From Spodoptera frugiperda (taxonomy: Eukaryota; Arthropoda; Insecta; Lepidoptera; Noctuidae): 64,000 nt of DNA. The notes under the pieces were generated by a model, which saw nothing but the letters and a program-made list of their open reading frames with translations, did not search any database and was not told where the DNA came from. Positions 1 through 12,577 of the stretch are shown here, in pieces; positions within the stretch are counted from its first letter, which is position 1; the number at the start of each line of letters is the position of its first letter. The position numbers were made by a program, and so were the translations under genes. The stretch lies in assembly GCF_023101765.2 (NCBI RefSeq), contig NC_064234.1:1612001-1676000 (forward strand), written 5' to 3'.

Positions 1-2
1 GG

Positions 3-1370
3 CGACTGGCTAGGTGGGCAATGAAACTTCAGCAATTTAATTTTGAGATCGTCCATAGACCAGGAAAGAGTAATACGGTGCCTGACGCCCTTTCTAGAGC
101 TGTCGAATCAAGTATAGAAGTTAATTCGATTAACATAGGTGAAACTGATAAAGATGATTGGTACAAGGCAAAAGTAAACAAGATTTTAAGTGGTGAGGAA
201 GGCGATGTAAGTTGGAAGGTTAGGGATGGTCTTTTATTTAAAAAAGTGAAACTTAAACAGTATCCTAATTGTGAGTCCATATTTAAACTTTTTATTCCAA
301 CTGACTTGCGAAATAAGGTAATAAAAGAGTGTCATGATGAGACCACTGCAGGACATTTTGGTATCAGGAAAACTCTTCTCAGAGTGAAGCAATATTATTA
401 CTGGCCTCACATGATCCGAGATATCAAGCAGTACATAAAATCTTGTGAGACCTGTGCAAAATTTAAAGTTCCGCAACAATTACCGCTAGGACACATGGGC
501 CAGCATAGGGAGGTCACGGGACCCTGGCAGGTCATATCACTGGACTTGATGGGCCCTTTTCCGAAAAGCAAACTCGGTCATACTATGCTTTTGGTCATTA
601 CGTGTTGGTTTAGTAAGTTTACTCTCATGTTTCCTCTTAGAACGGGGAAGACAGAAAAAATATGTGAAATATTGGAAAGTCAGATTTTACTCTTCGGAGC
701 TCCAAAGGCCATCATATGTGACAATGGCAAACAATTTGTATCAAACATATTTCGAGATTTAGCGCTAAAGTACAGGTACAAAATTTGGTTTACTCCAAAT
801 TACCATCCACAAAGTAACCCCACAGAACGGGTTAATAGGGTGATAGGCACTATGATCTCATCCTACATAAAGTCAAAGAAGCATAATGAGTGGGACGTCA
901 ACCTTAAAGAAATCGCGCACGCCATTAGAACTGCGGTACATGAAACTACCGGGTACACGCCCTCATACTTGTTTTTAGGAAGAGAAACTTCAACCTCCAG
1001 CTCAGATACTGGATGGGATTTGATTCCAGACATCAACAATTTGCTAGTTAACACAAAATTTTTCATAGAAAGCCAAATAGTTAGAAATAAGGTGTATAGG
1101 AATGTCATCGAAAATATGAATAGATCTCATATTAGAAGCAGCAAGCTTTATAACAGGAAACGCAATGAAGGGTCTTTTCAAGTAGGGGACGTTGTCTGGA
1201 AAAGAACAAAGTACTTATCGCAAGCACAAAATAAATTTATGGCCAAGTTGGCACCAAAATATGAAAAAGCTATAGTGACAGCAAAACTATCAGAATCGGT
1301 CTTCCGTTTAAATAATACTCTTGGCAAACCTATTGGTGTCTGGCATATTAAGGACTTAAAAAGAGTGTAA
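3..1370 (+). CDS. Ty3/gypsy pol polyprotein, RNase H end and integrase (5' partial)
   Basis: The frame is open from the window edge; the ATG at 21 is internal. Residues just before it read RLARWA, the usual end of Ty3/gypsy RNase H, followed by FEIVHRPGKSNTVPDALSR. Numbering from ATG 21, an integrase zinc-binding HHCC motif is H105, H112, C142, C145. The catalytic triad is D175 (SLDLMGP), D234 (CDNGKQF) and E269 (NPTER), and a C-terminal GPY/F-like segment lies near residues 405-435 (LAPKYEKAIV...). No chromodomain follows; the protein ends at WHIKDLKRV. Integrase would insert element cDNA into host chromosomes. All key residues are present and there is no frameshift. Family assignment rests on these motifs; the exact gypsy lineage is not resolved. 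Confidence 0.92.
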   Translation, partial: RLARWAMKLQQFNFEIVHRPGKSNTVPDALSRAVESSIEVNSINIGETDKDDWYKAKVNKILSGEEGDVSWKVRDGLLFKKVKLKQYPNCESIFKLFIPTDLRNKVIKECHDETTAGHFGIRKTLLRVKQYYYWPHMIRDIKQYIKSCETCAKFKVPQQLPLGHMGQHREVTGPWQVISLDLMGPFPKSKLGHTMLLVITCWFSKFTLMFPLRTGKTEKICEILESQILLFGAPKAIICDNGKQFVSNIFRDLALKYRYKIWFTPNYHPQSNPTERVNRVIGTMISSYIKSKKHNEWDVNLKEIAHAIRTAVHETTGYTPSYLFLGRETSTSSSDTGWDLIPDINNLLVNTKFFIESQIVRNKVYRNVIENMNRSHIRSSKLYNRKRNEGSFQVGDVVWKRTKYLSQAQNKFMAKLAPKYEKAIVTAKLSESVFRLNNTLGKPIGVWHIKDLKRV

Positions 1371-1410
1371 AAAAAAAAAAATTTTTTTTTTTCCTTACGG
1401 TGGGGGTATA

Positions 1411-1936
1411 TGTTATGTTCAAGGGACATATAAATTGTGTGGGGAGTATACTCTTTATTTCGTCATCAATCACACGTGCCTTCGTAGTCGAGTGGCTTAC
1501 GCTGTTGAAACATGAACGAGGTGTCTTGAGTTCGATCCCAGGTCGCGGGTATTCTTTTTGTTTTTTGATTTTGTAATTTTAACTGATTTTCATCATGTGT
1601 GGGGTAGGGTGAAGCACTTCCGACATTTCTGTTGTATTGGATGGACGTGTGTCCATAAATAAAATTAAGGTCATTGTGAATTATTTGAGCGCCATCATCC
1701 ACCGTACATAGTGGAGAAATGTTAACATATTGAGAGACTATTTAATATACTGTTAAAGGCATAGTGATTGTGCAAGTGTATCCAAATCATCCAAACAGGG
1801 GTAAGTGTTAGTCTTAAGGAACGTATAACATTGATTATCCATGTTAGGTATTTATAGTTATGTTGTCATTGTTATAGCTTCAAGCAACGCCCTTTTTAGT
1901 TTGGATATTTGTTGCAAGAATTTAATACATGTAACA
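1411..1936 (+). repeat. Putative 3' LTR of the gypsy element
   Basis: The segment opens with TGTTA (1411-1415) just after the G-rich tract and closes with TAACA (1932-1936), the short inverted TG...CA ends expected of an LTR. An AATAAA signal lies at 1658-1663. Other TAACA sites occur nearby, for example near 1720, 1825 and 2036, so the right boundary is a best guess. The partner LTR is outside the window. Confidence 0.45.
1479..1555 (+). repeat. tRNA-like segment with A and B boxes inside the putative LTR
   Basis: A pol III A-box-like sequence (TAGTCGAGTGGC, 1485-1496) is followed at tRNA spacing by a B-box-like sequence (GAGTTCGATCCCA, 1528-1540). It does not fold as an obviously functional tRNA and no anticodon arm is clear. 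It is best read as a SINE head or fossil tRNA sequence caught in the LTR. Confidence 0.4.
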
Positions 1937-4900
1937 AGACCCTGAGAATACGAGCTAGCGGGTTGAGGTGCTGGCAGAGTTCACCAGAAAATATAACTCT
2001 CCTGGCGTCCAAATTAGATTAAGTTTAGGCTAAGTCTAACATAGGTTTAAGTCTAGCTATTAAGTTAATCTGCAAATGTGTAGTAAATGGGCATACAATA
2101 ACCGACGCGTTTCATTTGTATAAGTTAACCCGTAACACTATAGCATATCTATCTAAAACATAACAAAGCCATATCTACCTAAAAGCGAGAAAATCAAATG
2201 GAAATGCATTTTTTTATAAAAATAACAAAGTCATATCAGAAGCACGCGTAACTAAGACCTAATGACGTCATAGTTATGTAACCTTTCAACACAGGTGCTA
2301 TTTACTTTAGTGATTAATGTGACACATAGTATACATAGGCTGGAAATAGCGTGGTATTACATGACACATACAATTTTTATTTCTAAATACTGGTACAGTA
2401 TAATGTGCTATTCAAAAGTAAAGAACTACAAACAGGTACAGTCTGTAGTTCTTTACTTGTTTTTAACGCGGAAATTAATAGAACTTTAATGTAGATTTAA
2501 TTATTTTAATCAACACGTTATTAGGAGATTTCCTAAAGAGTATTTAAAGTCCAAAAAGTCGTTGTCAGTTTCTTATTTAAATTGAAAAGTAAATCCTTTT
2601 AATAGCTAAATAAGTAAAGAGCAAAAACAGCTTTAAAATAAGGCAAACATGGCAGTATTTGCTCTCATTTGCACTAACACTCACTAGGTTATTGCCCCAC
2701 GCACTCACAGCCGTACAGCACAAATAAAATTAAATTCATTGCATTTCCCTCGCCTCATTTCCCGCAGCTTCATCAAAATGCCTTCGGTTTTCTGTCGCCA
2801 AGCTCTTGAGGGCAGCCGGGTACATTGGCAAGCCAGCACTCAAGTACCCCAGCCTTTGTTCGAGGCGTGAATAAGTGCGGATTCTGCGTGCAAAGGTTTT
2901 TGTTCCTAGTGCTATGACTATGAAGCACTATGGAACTTGAGTATAGGTTCACAGTCGACACGTTCGAATAACTGTTGTCATTTATAAGCGCCCGGTACTC
3001 GCGAATTCAAAAACGTGGGTGTAATGGCAAATGTTTACCTCTTTTGTTGAAAATAAAGAACGCAATGTATATTTTAATGTCTAACAAATATTGATAATAT
3101 TATGCAAGGCATTGTTCGTAAAACAAAGAGAATACCGTAACCTTCATTATCGATATTATAAGTACAACAAATATAATAAATTACAAAACAAAATATTTAA
3201 TCTCAAACACTCGTTTGCATTGCAGTTTAATATTCAAGTTGTGAGAGATCAACAAATTGTAACCAGGCTACACAAATATTAGTGTTATTGCAGCCATGTT
3301 CTTAATTACTATAGTATAGCAACGTTATTTATTTTTTGCAAATACCCGTGCACATGTTTCTTGAAAACTGTGGGAATTAAAACGGTAAATCACAAGATTC
3401 CCGTTTCTCAGAACTCGAACGATTTCGGAAAACGGTGAATCGTGCGTTCACGTCGTTCAAATTGATCATTGTCATAGCTTGGTGTTGATTGATTTGCGCA
3501 GATGCGATGTTAAAACACGGAACGAGATCCTGTTATGCAAGAGTACCGTGGGATGAGCCTCGGGCAGGCATCCAAGTGCTACGTAATCGCTGGTTATCTT
3601 GCGGAAAATTTCCTTTTTTGTTTCATATCATCTTCGAACCTTATAAAATTTGACATGCACGGACGTATCCAATCTTTAAAGTACATACATTGCATAGCTA
3701 TAAAAATAAGACAATAACATAGTACGTTTTTTTCTGCACCGCGAGTAATTCTGTCAAAAATGACAGCTGTCAAAGTGACGATAAAATAATAAACCACGAT
3801 GCAATTTATCACCAACCAATATAAATAAACGAGACATCAATAACCACTCATCGTAAATCACAATATTCACGGAACCATACGTTGTTGGACAAAGCTGAGT
3901 ATGTTATACAAGTGTACCTAGTACATAGTGCCTAGTGCACACAATGCCTACGTCACGTGCACTGTCTCTAGAGAATGCGGAAGTGCCAACCTAACAACAT
4001 AAAACATTGTCCTGCCCTCTGTTGACTATGGTTCTGTGAATGTTTCATGACGAACGTCGATCTTGTAAAGTTGCAATGTAAGGCCTTTAAATCGAACTTG
4101 TGAGTCGTTAAACCAACAAGAATGCTTTTGTATTGCTTGCCATTAGGATTATGGCTACCTAGAGGCTAGACTATTTGTGCTAAGCACACACTTGTAGATA
4201 GATTCTTGTCTGTCCGAGTACCTACTTAATTTCCTCTTATATTTGGTAGCTAAACTTAACAAGAGGAATTGTTGTTAAATATTTTTTTTGTATTCCTTAG
4301 TGCATTGGAATTTACAGAGACCAAAGCAGGCCTCAAGAAATTTATTTTCGTTGATCTAGTCGTAGGGTTGGCACGACGCGCTTCGCATACTCGAACCCAA
4401 TTATATCCCTGCTTTACTTTTTATAACAATGTCTCAATTAACTTGCATACGTATAAAAAAACTGTCTCCTTTTATAAATATTATAGCTGCGTACAATACA
4501 GATAGATGTCTTAATTAAGACCTCATTTGCAGTATTCCCATACGGGTGCATTTACTTGGACGACATTCCTATCAAGTCGGCGAATGTTCGCAAGGCCTGC
4601 TATTGAAAACATAGTCCACTTGTGATTATCATTTTTCTTATTGTCAAGTATGAATATTTGAAAATGCATCAGAGACTGACGGAAAATGAATTCGACATAT
4701 GCTATGAAACAATAGTTTCATTCACTACTTCCCTCAGCATTTGTGTAGATTTGATTAAAATCGGTACAGCAGTTTTTAATTGCGTGGTTGATTGACAAAC
4801 AGACTTTCTTCCTATTATAACTTATTTATAAATCTTGTTTTTATATGTTGGAAGTCAAGTACAGGCTCATGTCTCTCACGAACATTTTTCTCTTTAATAA

Positions 4901-7900
4901 TTAAACCAAAGAGTTAACTACCGCTGTATCTTTGTAAAATATTATCGTTCGTTGAGATGTAGTGCCAGAACTCACGCTAGCCTCAAATTTACGAATTTCT
5001 CTCGCCAATTAACTTCGACGTTTTATGTTAACATACTGACTTACGGACTACGCCCTATGACTTATTGTTTTCATGGTATTTTGTAGTTTTTCTCCATGAC
5101 ATAAAGTTTATTTTTGAAAAATGTTCTAATGAGTTCCTCTGGTTTTTTTGCTCATCGTATTTCACACGGTAAATTAACGAATATAATTTTACTTGTGTAC
5201 GTATGCTAAATACGTATATATGAAGTTTATAGCCCAAGGATATTAATTATACGTAAAATCATTATTTGACTTGACAGGTAAAATAATTATTTTGTTTGTA
5301 TTGGTCAAGTAATTAAAAATGTGTTTTTGACAACCCTATCAATTTAAAAGGTAGATAGGTAGGTATACAGGGATGGTGTAGTTTCGATTAATTTAAGTTA
5401 CGTGAAGTTGTGCCTTCAATTAAATAGTCAATCTTAAATTGAATTGTGTTTATAACGAGATGATGTAAGGAAATAATTACTGCGTTATTTATTTCCACTT
5501 CTCTTTGTCTCATGCGTCCCTGAGTGCATCCGTGTAGCAATGAGTAACGGCATATAAACCATTAGTAATATCCCAAACAAAGGAATTTTAACTTTATTTC
5601 CTGGTTATTAAATTACCATCTCGAGTGCATTACTCCACGTATACATTATGCATTTTATCCTACCTCAAGTGAGGATAGAATTATTCACTAAAACGATCAT
5701 TACGGCTATATACTACATCATTTTAAATGCATAAGGATAAAAGCCACATTAACCTCAATATTAATTGAACAGTTCACGCTGTTTAACGAACATGCTGAAA
5801 ATATGAACGACAGGAGCAATAAAAATTATTACTTAACGAAAATAAATGTCGAGTTAAACATATTTAATGATCTACGTGCAAGGCCCACGTAGACCATTGA
5901 CTAAAATATTTAAAAACACGTTAACACGCGCGACGTATATTACTAACTGTTGGTACAACAATGTAAACTCAATCCCGCTGCGCCGGCGCATGTTTAATTG
6001 CTTGTATGTCACTTTAATGCCGGTTTTAAGTCGTAATGTTTGCGCTGAAACGCGTAAGAATGTCGCGCGACTTTTTCCTTTTCGTACAAGTCTGTGTAAA
6101 TTCTGTGAGCTTATGTACTGACTTTATGTTGTTCTTCCCATTATTAAGTCGCTGAGAAAAATACTATGTTGTCTACAGTTGTGATCAGTGTGAATGCGCT
6201 CGAGTTGCGCTTGCGTCGCGACGGTTTTAACGACTGCGCATTGGGGACCGTGTTTACCGACTGTTAAAACTGTTTTATTTGAAGATACTAAAACAAATAG
6301 AACCGGCGCGTCTTGAAATATGGCAACGTAGAACTTGTCTATTTGTAATTTTATGATTACATTGTCCGTTTAAGTGCTTTAAAGTCCTAAATCATGTTGT
6401 CCATTGTGAGAAAATTGTACGACAGAAAAAAAAGTGTTCGTCGCCTCCTCAATTTGTACGTTGACTAAAAGATTTTTATCCTTTACAAAAGATAAGCAAA
6501 CAGAGAGTATACAAGAGTATCCATCATGTAGATAAGCGGTTGCTTTGTCCTGCCGCTCACCTTAGCGTGGAGGCGAAATATTATCATAAGCAGGACTCTG
6601 TGACAAATGTGTCGTTCTGTGTCTCGGAATACACGTGGTATGTCAGCGTACGCGGCGATTTGGGCAGGGCACAATTTGAAAATGATAGCGGATAATGCCT
6701 AAATAATGCCAATATTGCATACGTACAAAATATGGACTAGTGTATGTTCATTAAGTATCTAATTAAACGTTTTTGTTAGATATCTTTTTGTGTTATTCTG
6801 TAACTAAATAAAAAGTGGTAGTAGGAGCTTAGTATACCTACTGTAAACAATTTAAAACCCCTAATAGAAAATTTACAAAACAAAAACAGATTTATTACAT
6901 TTAATACTGTTGAGAGTAACAATTAAAAATTCTGTCAATCATTCCAGTTTTTTAAAACGCCACGTTCGTCCCCTTACATCACTCAAACTCACCCAAGTTG
7001 AAAATATGCGCGTGCGCGCCCATCCAACCCCCCTTTTTTGTGTTCACCACGTAGGTGGGAACCTTTTTATTGTGTGTTACCATTCGTAATAGTCCTTCGC
7101 TTTCGAGATACGGCCCCGAGGGTCCCATTGTCTTATTTGCTTTATTTATTGTTTTCCGTTGCTTGTAATTTTAAAGTCGAGTGGGTTTTTTGTCCGTCTG
7201 TCTGCTTCTGTAGTAATTAACACAATGGAGGGACGCACCGAAGTGGGTAGTTTTGTTTTCTCTGTTACAGATTTCTTTTTAGTTGTTCGTTTTTGATTGC
7301 AGCTGTTTCGTTTGGTTCATTTCGCTCCATTGGATTTGTAATTCGGTCAGTTCATCTTAAGCGTCATTGTTTCTCATTTATTTTACATAATTACGTCTAA
7401 ATTTTCAAAAACTAAATACAAAATTAATTTCAATGATAAACAATCGACTTTACAATCGACATTATCGATGTATTATCGATACTTAATTTACAGCATCAGT
7501 CAATAGCAGTGGGTACACCTTATTATTTATTATACACTTGTAAATCGATTTCCAATGTCTAAACTTTCTCTCGGTTCGCGCCTCGAACAATATTTTACAT
7601 GAGCATAGCTTCTCCCGTGGCTTGCTGCATTGCGACCATTTGTTTTAGAATAAATTAAGTGTGAATACGACTAGGACCAACTTTAAAAGTGCTTTTTGAA
7701 CTTATCCAAAATATATGAATGACTTTTTCTTTCGTACAATTACAAACCTTGTACTAACCACAAAACTGGCTTTTGAATTCAATGAATGTTTAATAATAAA
7801 ATTATTGTTTTTGTTACAGGTACATTTCCCGCGATGACTTCAATATGGTACTTCAAGAAGGGAGTAAATAGGTTTCTTAAGCGTCGGCAAAGCGCATGTA

Positions 7901-10900
7901 ATGCCCCAAGTGTTGCAAGCGTTCATAGGCCACGGTTACCACTTACCATAAGGAGGGCCGTGTGCTTTCTTGCTTAAAAAAACGTACTAAAGGCTTTTAG
8001 TTTCCTATGTTGGCGAAGGAACACATTTTGGTTTGTCTCTTTACTAACAGTATTCGATTCTCCGTATTTTTCACTAAAACATAAATCGTAATCGGAATTC
8101 GGTTTCGAAAATTATTTCTTAATTCGTATCAGCAGGAGGTCGGACTATTCTCATCTCATATATCCTTGGAATAGGTTGTTTATAATTAACAAGTCACTAA
8201 ATTACAATTTACCTACATTTTGTAATTTATACGAAATCATTTAAACGTTTAACTTAAATAAATCATAATTCATAACACAAAGATTCTAATTTTAAAAATA
8301 ATTTCTTGATTGGTGATACTGATACTAAGAATAGTGGCAAAGAAATCCCCTACGATAAATACATAAAGAAAAAAATGTAAAAACCATACTCGTTCCACAC
8401 ATATTCCTAGTTTAAAGTAAATACCCCACCACAGACCAGCACTAAACACCACATTAGAAGCCCGCATCCTCCACAAATTACAGGAAACACTAATGGTCAT
8501 TTTATTCTGAACTTTATGTTTCCACATTTCATATTAAAGTTCACACAGTTCCACTGTGGTCTCTGACACTGTTACCTACATTTGAACATGTCTCCGTAAT
8601 ATATGACTTCGTAGGAGGATTATGACCATTATGGTCGATTCATTTTTAGGGCGACATATCAATTTTTTATGTGGGATTAACGGGTCTCTTGCCGGCTCAA
8701 CGATTTGCTTGGGTCCCGTATGGAATGGAACTCTGGAATTTATTGTTAATTGTTATCATAAATTGTAGTTTTATGGGTGATAGGGAAGCCTGCTGTAGTC
8801 GTGCTGTAGTCAATAACACGATTGATATGAACAGAACTTGCAAAAGGTTTCCATTTGTTAAAGGCTTGAAGAGTTCATTTAGAGTATCTTCTGCTAATCT
8901 TGAAGGGTGATGTAGCTATAACTCATTATGCAACTTTGTTTTTATAATAACTATCGTGAGACATACAAAATTAACTAAAATCACGATTTACTCACAAATG
9001 GACTCTTTACTCTTTACTCGAGCTTTACTAGTTTCGGGTCACAGAGGGACTCTTTAAGTTATTGATTTTTCAATTAACAAACAAATCTTTTTCTTGCTAC
9101 ATGTGTAACGATTGTGCTTCTGTATTTACGTCCACACTTTTTTATTTAAACCCCAATAACGTTTTACAATGAAACTGTCCTATCTATAAGTGCCACATAA
9201 CTCTTAAAATAACCGTAGACGAGGCATTAGCCGGAGCAGTTTATGGCTGTTGTTACAATCTATCAAACCGACGCTGTTCAAATAGGATTAAGACACAAAT
9301 TACAAGTTAACTAGGCTTAAATGTAGATGGATTTGTATTGATGGAAATGTGTTAGTTTAGTATTTACAAGAGCCTGCGTAGACGAGGGAACTTTACTTAT
9401 GTTATATTATGGGGTATTCATCCTATTCGCGAGTTATTCATTATTAAATAGTTTCTAAATCTATTAATAAAATAGCTGTTATCGGCTTACTCACGTAACT
9501 GTTTGAAGAGGAACTCGACTAGTTTCAAGCTATGCTAGATTAATCTAATATATCTCACGAAAGTTATAATTAAAAATAGCTCTTAATCAAACCTAACTTA
9601 CGACTATTACATAATTGGCTTTACTTAGGATTAGGATCCAAATACCTACTACTAATTTTATGAAGTTCTGTTTGCTTCGCCAACCTTTTTTATTTATTTC
9701 GTTCTGAGTAGAAACTTAGAAATAGTTACTGAATTTAAGAAGATTGAGAAAACAAGTCATGATGAAAGTTCACAGAAGCAAAATCTTTCTAGATTTCCAC
9801 AATGCTTCCTACCTAGACTTGCTGCGACGATTTGCGCAGTTGACAAATGACTTACGTAAATTCCTTTCAGACCGAGTCTGGTAGTAAAATTGCATTTTGA
9901 TTGCAATGTCGCGTGACTCAGTTTATTGTTTTACTACGAAACCGAGTGAAATATTTCTACTTAGTATACATTTGACTATGCAAATGGTCTACTGTCTAAC
10001 TCACGTACTCAGGTATAGTTATTTCTATGTAATGTAAAGAATTCCTGCTCTACAATCGGATTTCCCTGTACACTATATATAGTGTTTTCCTGTTGACAGG
10101 TCATTTTAATTAAGTGCACAATGTTTGTTGTTCATGGGATCCTAATTAGAATAAATGTATGATGTGATTCGTTTAATTGCCTGTTTGGGGTCACGTCGCT
10201 ATACATGAGGTAAGGGAGACATGAAAATAAATAAAGCTTGTTTATCAAGGTGTTCAAGGAATATTGCACCTTAAAGACAATTGTCTTACGCATCGTCGTC
10301 TTGTCATAGTTTCGTCACAACAGACCAAATATTAGTAACCAGCTCACGACCAGGTTTTTCTAAAAAAACATTGTTATGTGCAAGCACGTATGATTTTCGT
10401 CACAGTGCATCCAAATTGGGCTTATCGCACATCGCATGCGCAACTCGCGGCAATGAACTTGCTCGCTGCGCCCGCGCAAGCCTTTGTTTGTGATACGAAG
10501 AAGAACACCGCGGTGCGCGTAAACCCTTTTTCATCTTCACCGCTGTTTATTTACTTTGTATTAATTAACCGATAAAGTTATATATATTCTTATTTATTAC
10601 AATATTGATTTATATTCTTATTTGATGTAGTACGCACTTATAATTGCGGCTTTTTAACTGCATCTTTAGTACCTAATAAAACAATTGTAATTTCGTTTCA
10701 ATAACACGGACGTGATTATTAATTGTTGTTCCTCTATTAAATCTCCATTGTTGTGTTTTAGACACAAAAGAATTTCCAAAGGTCGATCTGTATTTAGTAT
10801 GAAACGATTATTTAATAAATCTCGTTGAGTTCTTACTTCCTGCGTGTGCGCTGATTGATCGTCGTTCTACATTCAATAATTTCATCTCTTCAGGCATATT

Positions 10901-12309
10901 AAGAGAATAAAATAAAATAACTATTTGCGTATAAAATTACTTGTTTTACATTTAAAATCCAATTCTATTATGTCTATTAAAATCTTCTTCGCTGTATTAA
11001 AATCCCGGAACTATTAAGCTTATACAAAATTGTGTTAATAAAAAGACTTTAATACTAATTTTTAAATCTAATTAACTAATTTCTGGTAATCAAAACGCGT
11101 GCTGCGATCTGTGACGTTAATTACACCCAAATCGATTACAAAAGTTACGTAATTTTTAACTACCATGAAGCTGTCCCGCTCAGTCACGTTCTTTTAACCC
11201 CACGCCCATCGTTAAACAACTTTTCCACAATCCAGTCTCAGACAGACCTAGTTTTTATATGGAAAATATTTATCTATTTCAAATTAGATCTCACTTATTT
11301 CTTGTCTTATAAAATGTTGCATGTCTTGCTTTTACTAGCTGTGTAATTACTATGCTGCTTTATAAATAAGAACTTCAAGTTTTCCAGCATGAAATTCATG
11401 AGAATACTCCTTTGAAATCTGCATTTGAAGTATCATCGACCTCATTACCATAAAAGAGCACGCGAACCCTAATTTGATGCCTATGTCATGCCTTATTTAA
11501 AAACAAAACTCCATTCAAAGCCCACCCAGGGATCCAATATCAAAAACATGAAAAAAATAAACGAAAAAAAGCCACATTCGGCCGGTATTCGCACAATCGC
11601 AGCGGTAAAACGTTAGTCAACATGTGCGTTTAAAGAGTTCCGTTTACTCTCGCACGTTACACGCTCAATAGACATCGGAATCGCTGTCAGTATGAAATTT
11701 CATCGCAACACGATTTTTTTTCTCTCGCTCTGAAATCGTTTCCGTGCCGGAGTGCGTTGACCGGCCCGTTGAATCCGCGGGGTTCACGACCGTTACCGCC
11801 ATTTGGATGCGAAAAAATTAAGCTCGTTTGATGAAAATCTGAAGGGGAGTCTGGAAGTTGCGTTCTAGAGGGGAGATTGCGGCGCGATGGGGAAGCGAGT
11901 CATAAGTGAGGTTTTGTAATTCAATTACTCGGTCAGATGGCTCGATTAAAATCTGTTGACTTTTGGCCTATATTCGCAGTTTGTTTTACACAATTCGGAA
12001 TGTAGATTAGAAACGATGTTTCCATATTCATTGATCATCATTATTTAACTTTTGCATTAGAAAAAGTTAATAATGCCTTTTTCATGTTATACTACGTTAT
12101 TGGCTATCAACAATAGTGAACAGACTTATCAATTCCAATCCATCAAAATTCTAAGCTGATCGCATCAGTCGATCAAATCGCATTGTTCAATTTCGTTAAT
12201 AGAGTTTCGATCCAATACCGAGAACTCGTATCAAATACATAGAACATAAATTACAATACAACTACATGAACATCATGTCTATATTTTTTAAAAGGATCAG
12301 TAAATAATA
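1937..12309. other. AT-rich non-coding spacer
   Basis: No reading frame here resembles a known protein; all are short and without splice-consistent continuation. Small items only: a hairpin at 2416-2458, a perfect 16-bp palindrome at 10070-10085, a decayed transposon-like tail around 4735-4810, a TATCGATA motif near 7470, and two NRF1-like GC sites at 5979-5990 and 7007-7018. The stretch could be intergenic or intronic. Confidence 0.5.
2416..2458. repeat. Short perfect hairpin
   Basis: AAGTAAAGAACTACA (2416-2430) is the exact reverse complement of TGTAGTTCTTTACTT (2444-2458), leaving a 13-nt loop. The stem is short for a microRNA precursor and I recognise no known mature microRNA in it. Confidence 0.6.
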
Positions 12310-12577
12310 TAGTCGAGTTGTCACAAGTGCGACTGCCGGACGATTGGTCTCGGGTTCGATTCCCGGGTCGGGCAAAGTACTACTGGGCTTTTATCGGTTT
12401 TTCGAGAATTTCTCAGTGGTAGCAAGGAGTCTGGAATTGCGCCCAGTTTAGGGCAATAGGCTCACTCTTTCCATGGGACTTATAACACAAATGGTGAAAA
12501 GTGGGTATACATTGTATAGCGGCATTACGTGCCGTAATGTGAACCTACCCCTTCGGGAATAAAAGGCGTGACGTTGA
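12310..12577 (+). mobile_element. tRNA-derived SINE
   Basis: A B-box-like GGGTTCGATTCCC (12352-12364) is followed by a body shared with the copy at 28763-28950: TTTCTCAGT, a GGGCAATAGGCTCAC-like block, CATGGGACTTATAACA, GGTGAAAAGTGGGT, ATTACGTGCCGTAATGTG and GGAATAAAAGGCGTGACGTTG. From general knowledge this body is common in noctuid genomes. The 5' boundary is approximate and no poly(A) tail or clear target duplication was found. Confidence 0.75.

Larger units (their letters stand above)
1..1936 (+). mobile_element. Ty3/gypsy LTR retrotransposon, 3' portion
   Basis: The left edge of the window lies inside a Ty3/gypsy element. What remains is the RNase H/integrase end of pol, a poly(A)/poly(T) stretch at the stop codon (A run 1369-1381, T run 1382-1392), a short G-rich tract (about 1399-1407) that could be the polypurine primer, and a probable 3' LTR. 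Gag, protease, reverse transcriptase and the 5' LTR lie outside, so neither target duplication nor LTR identity (insertion age) can be tested here. The uninterrupted pol frame suggests a fairly young copy. Confidence 0.85.

Noticed and set aside
12310..12364. tRNA gene
   Set aside because: The B box belongs to a SINE head, as shown by the second copy sharing the downstream body.
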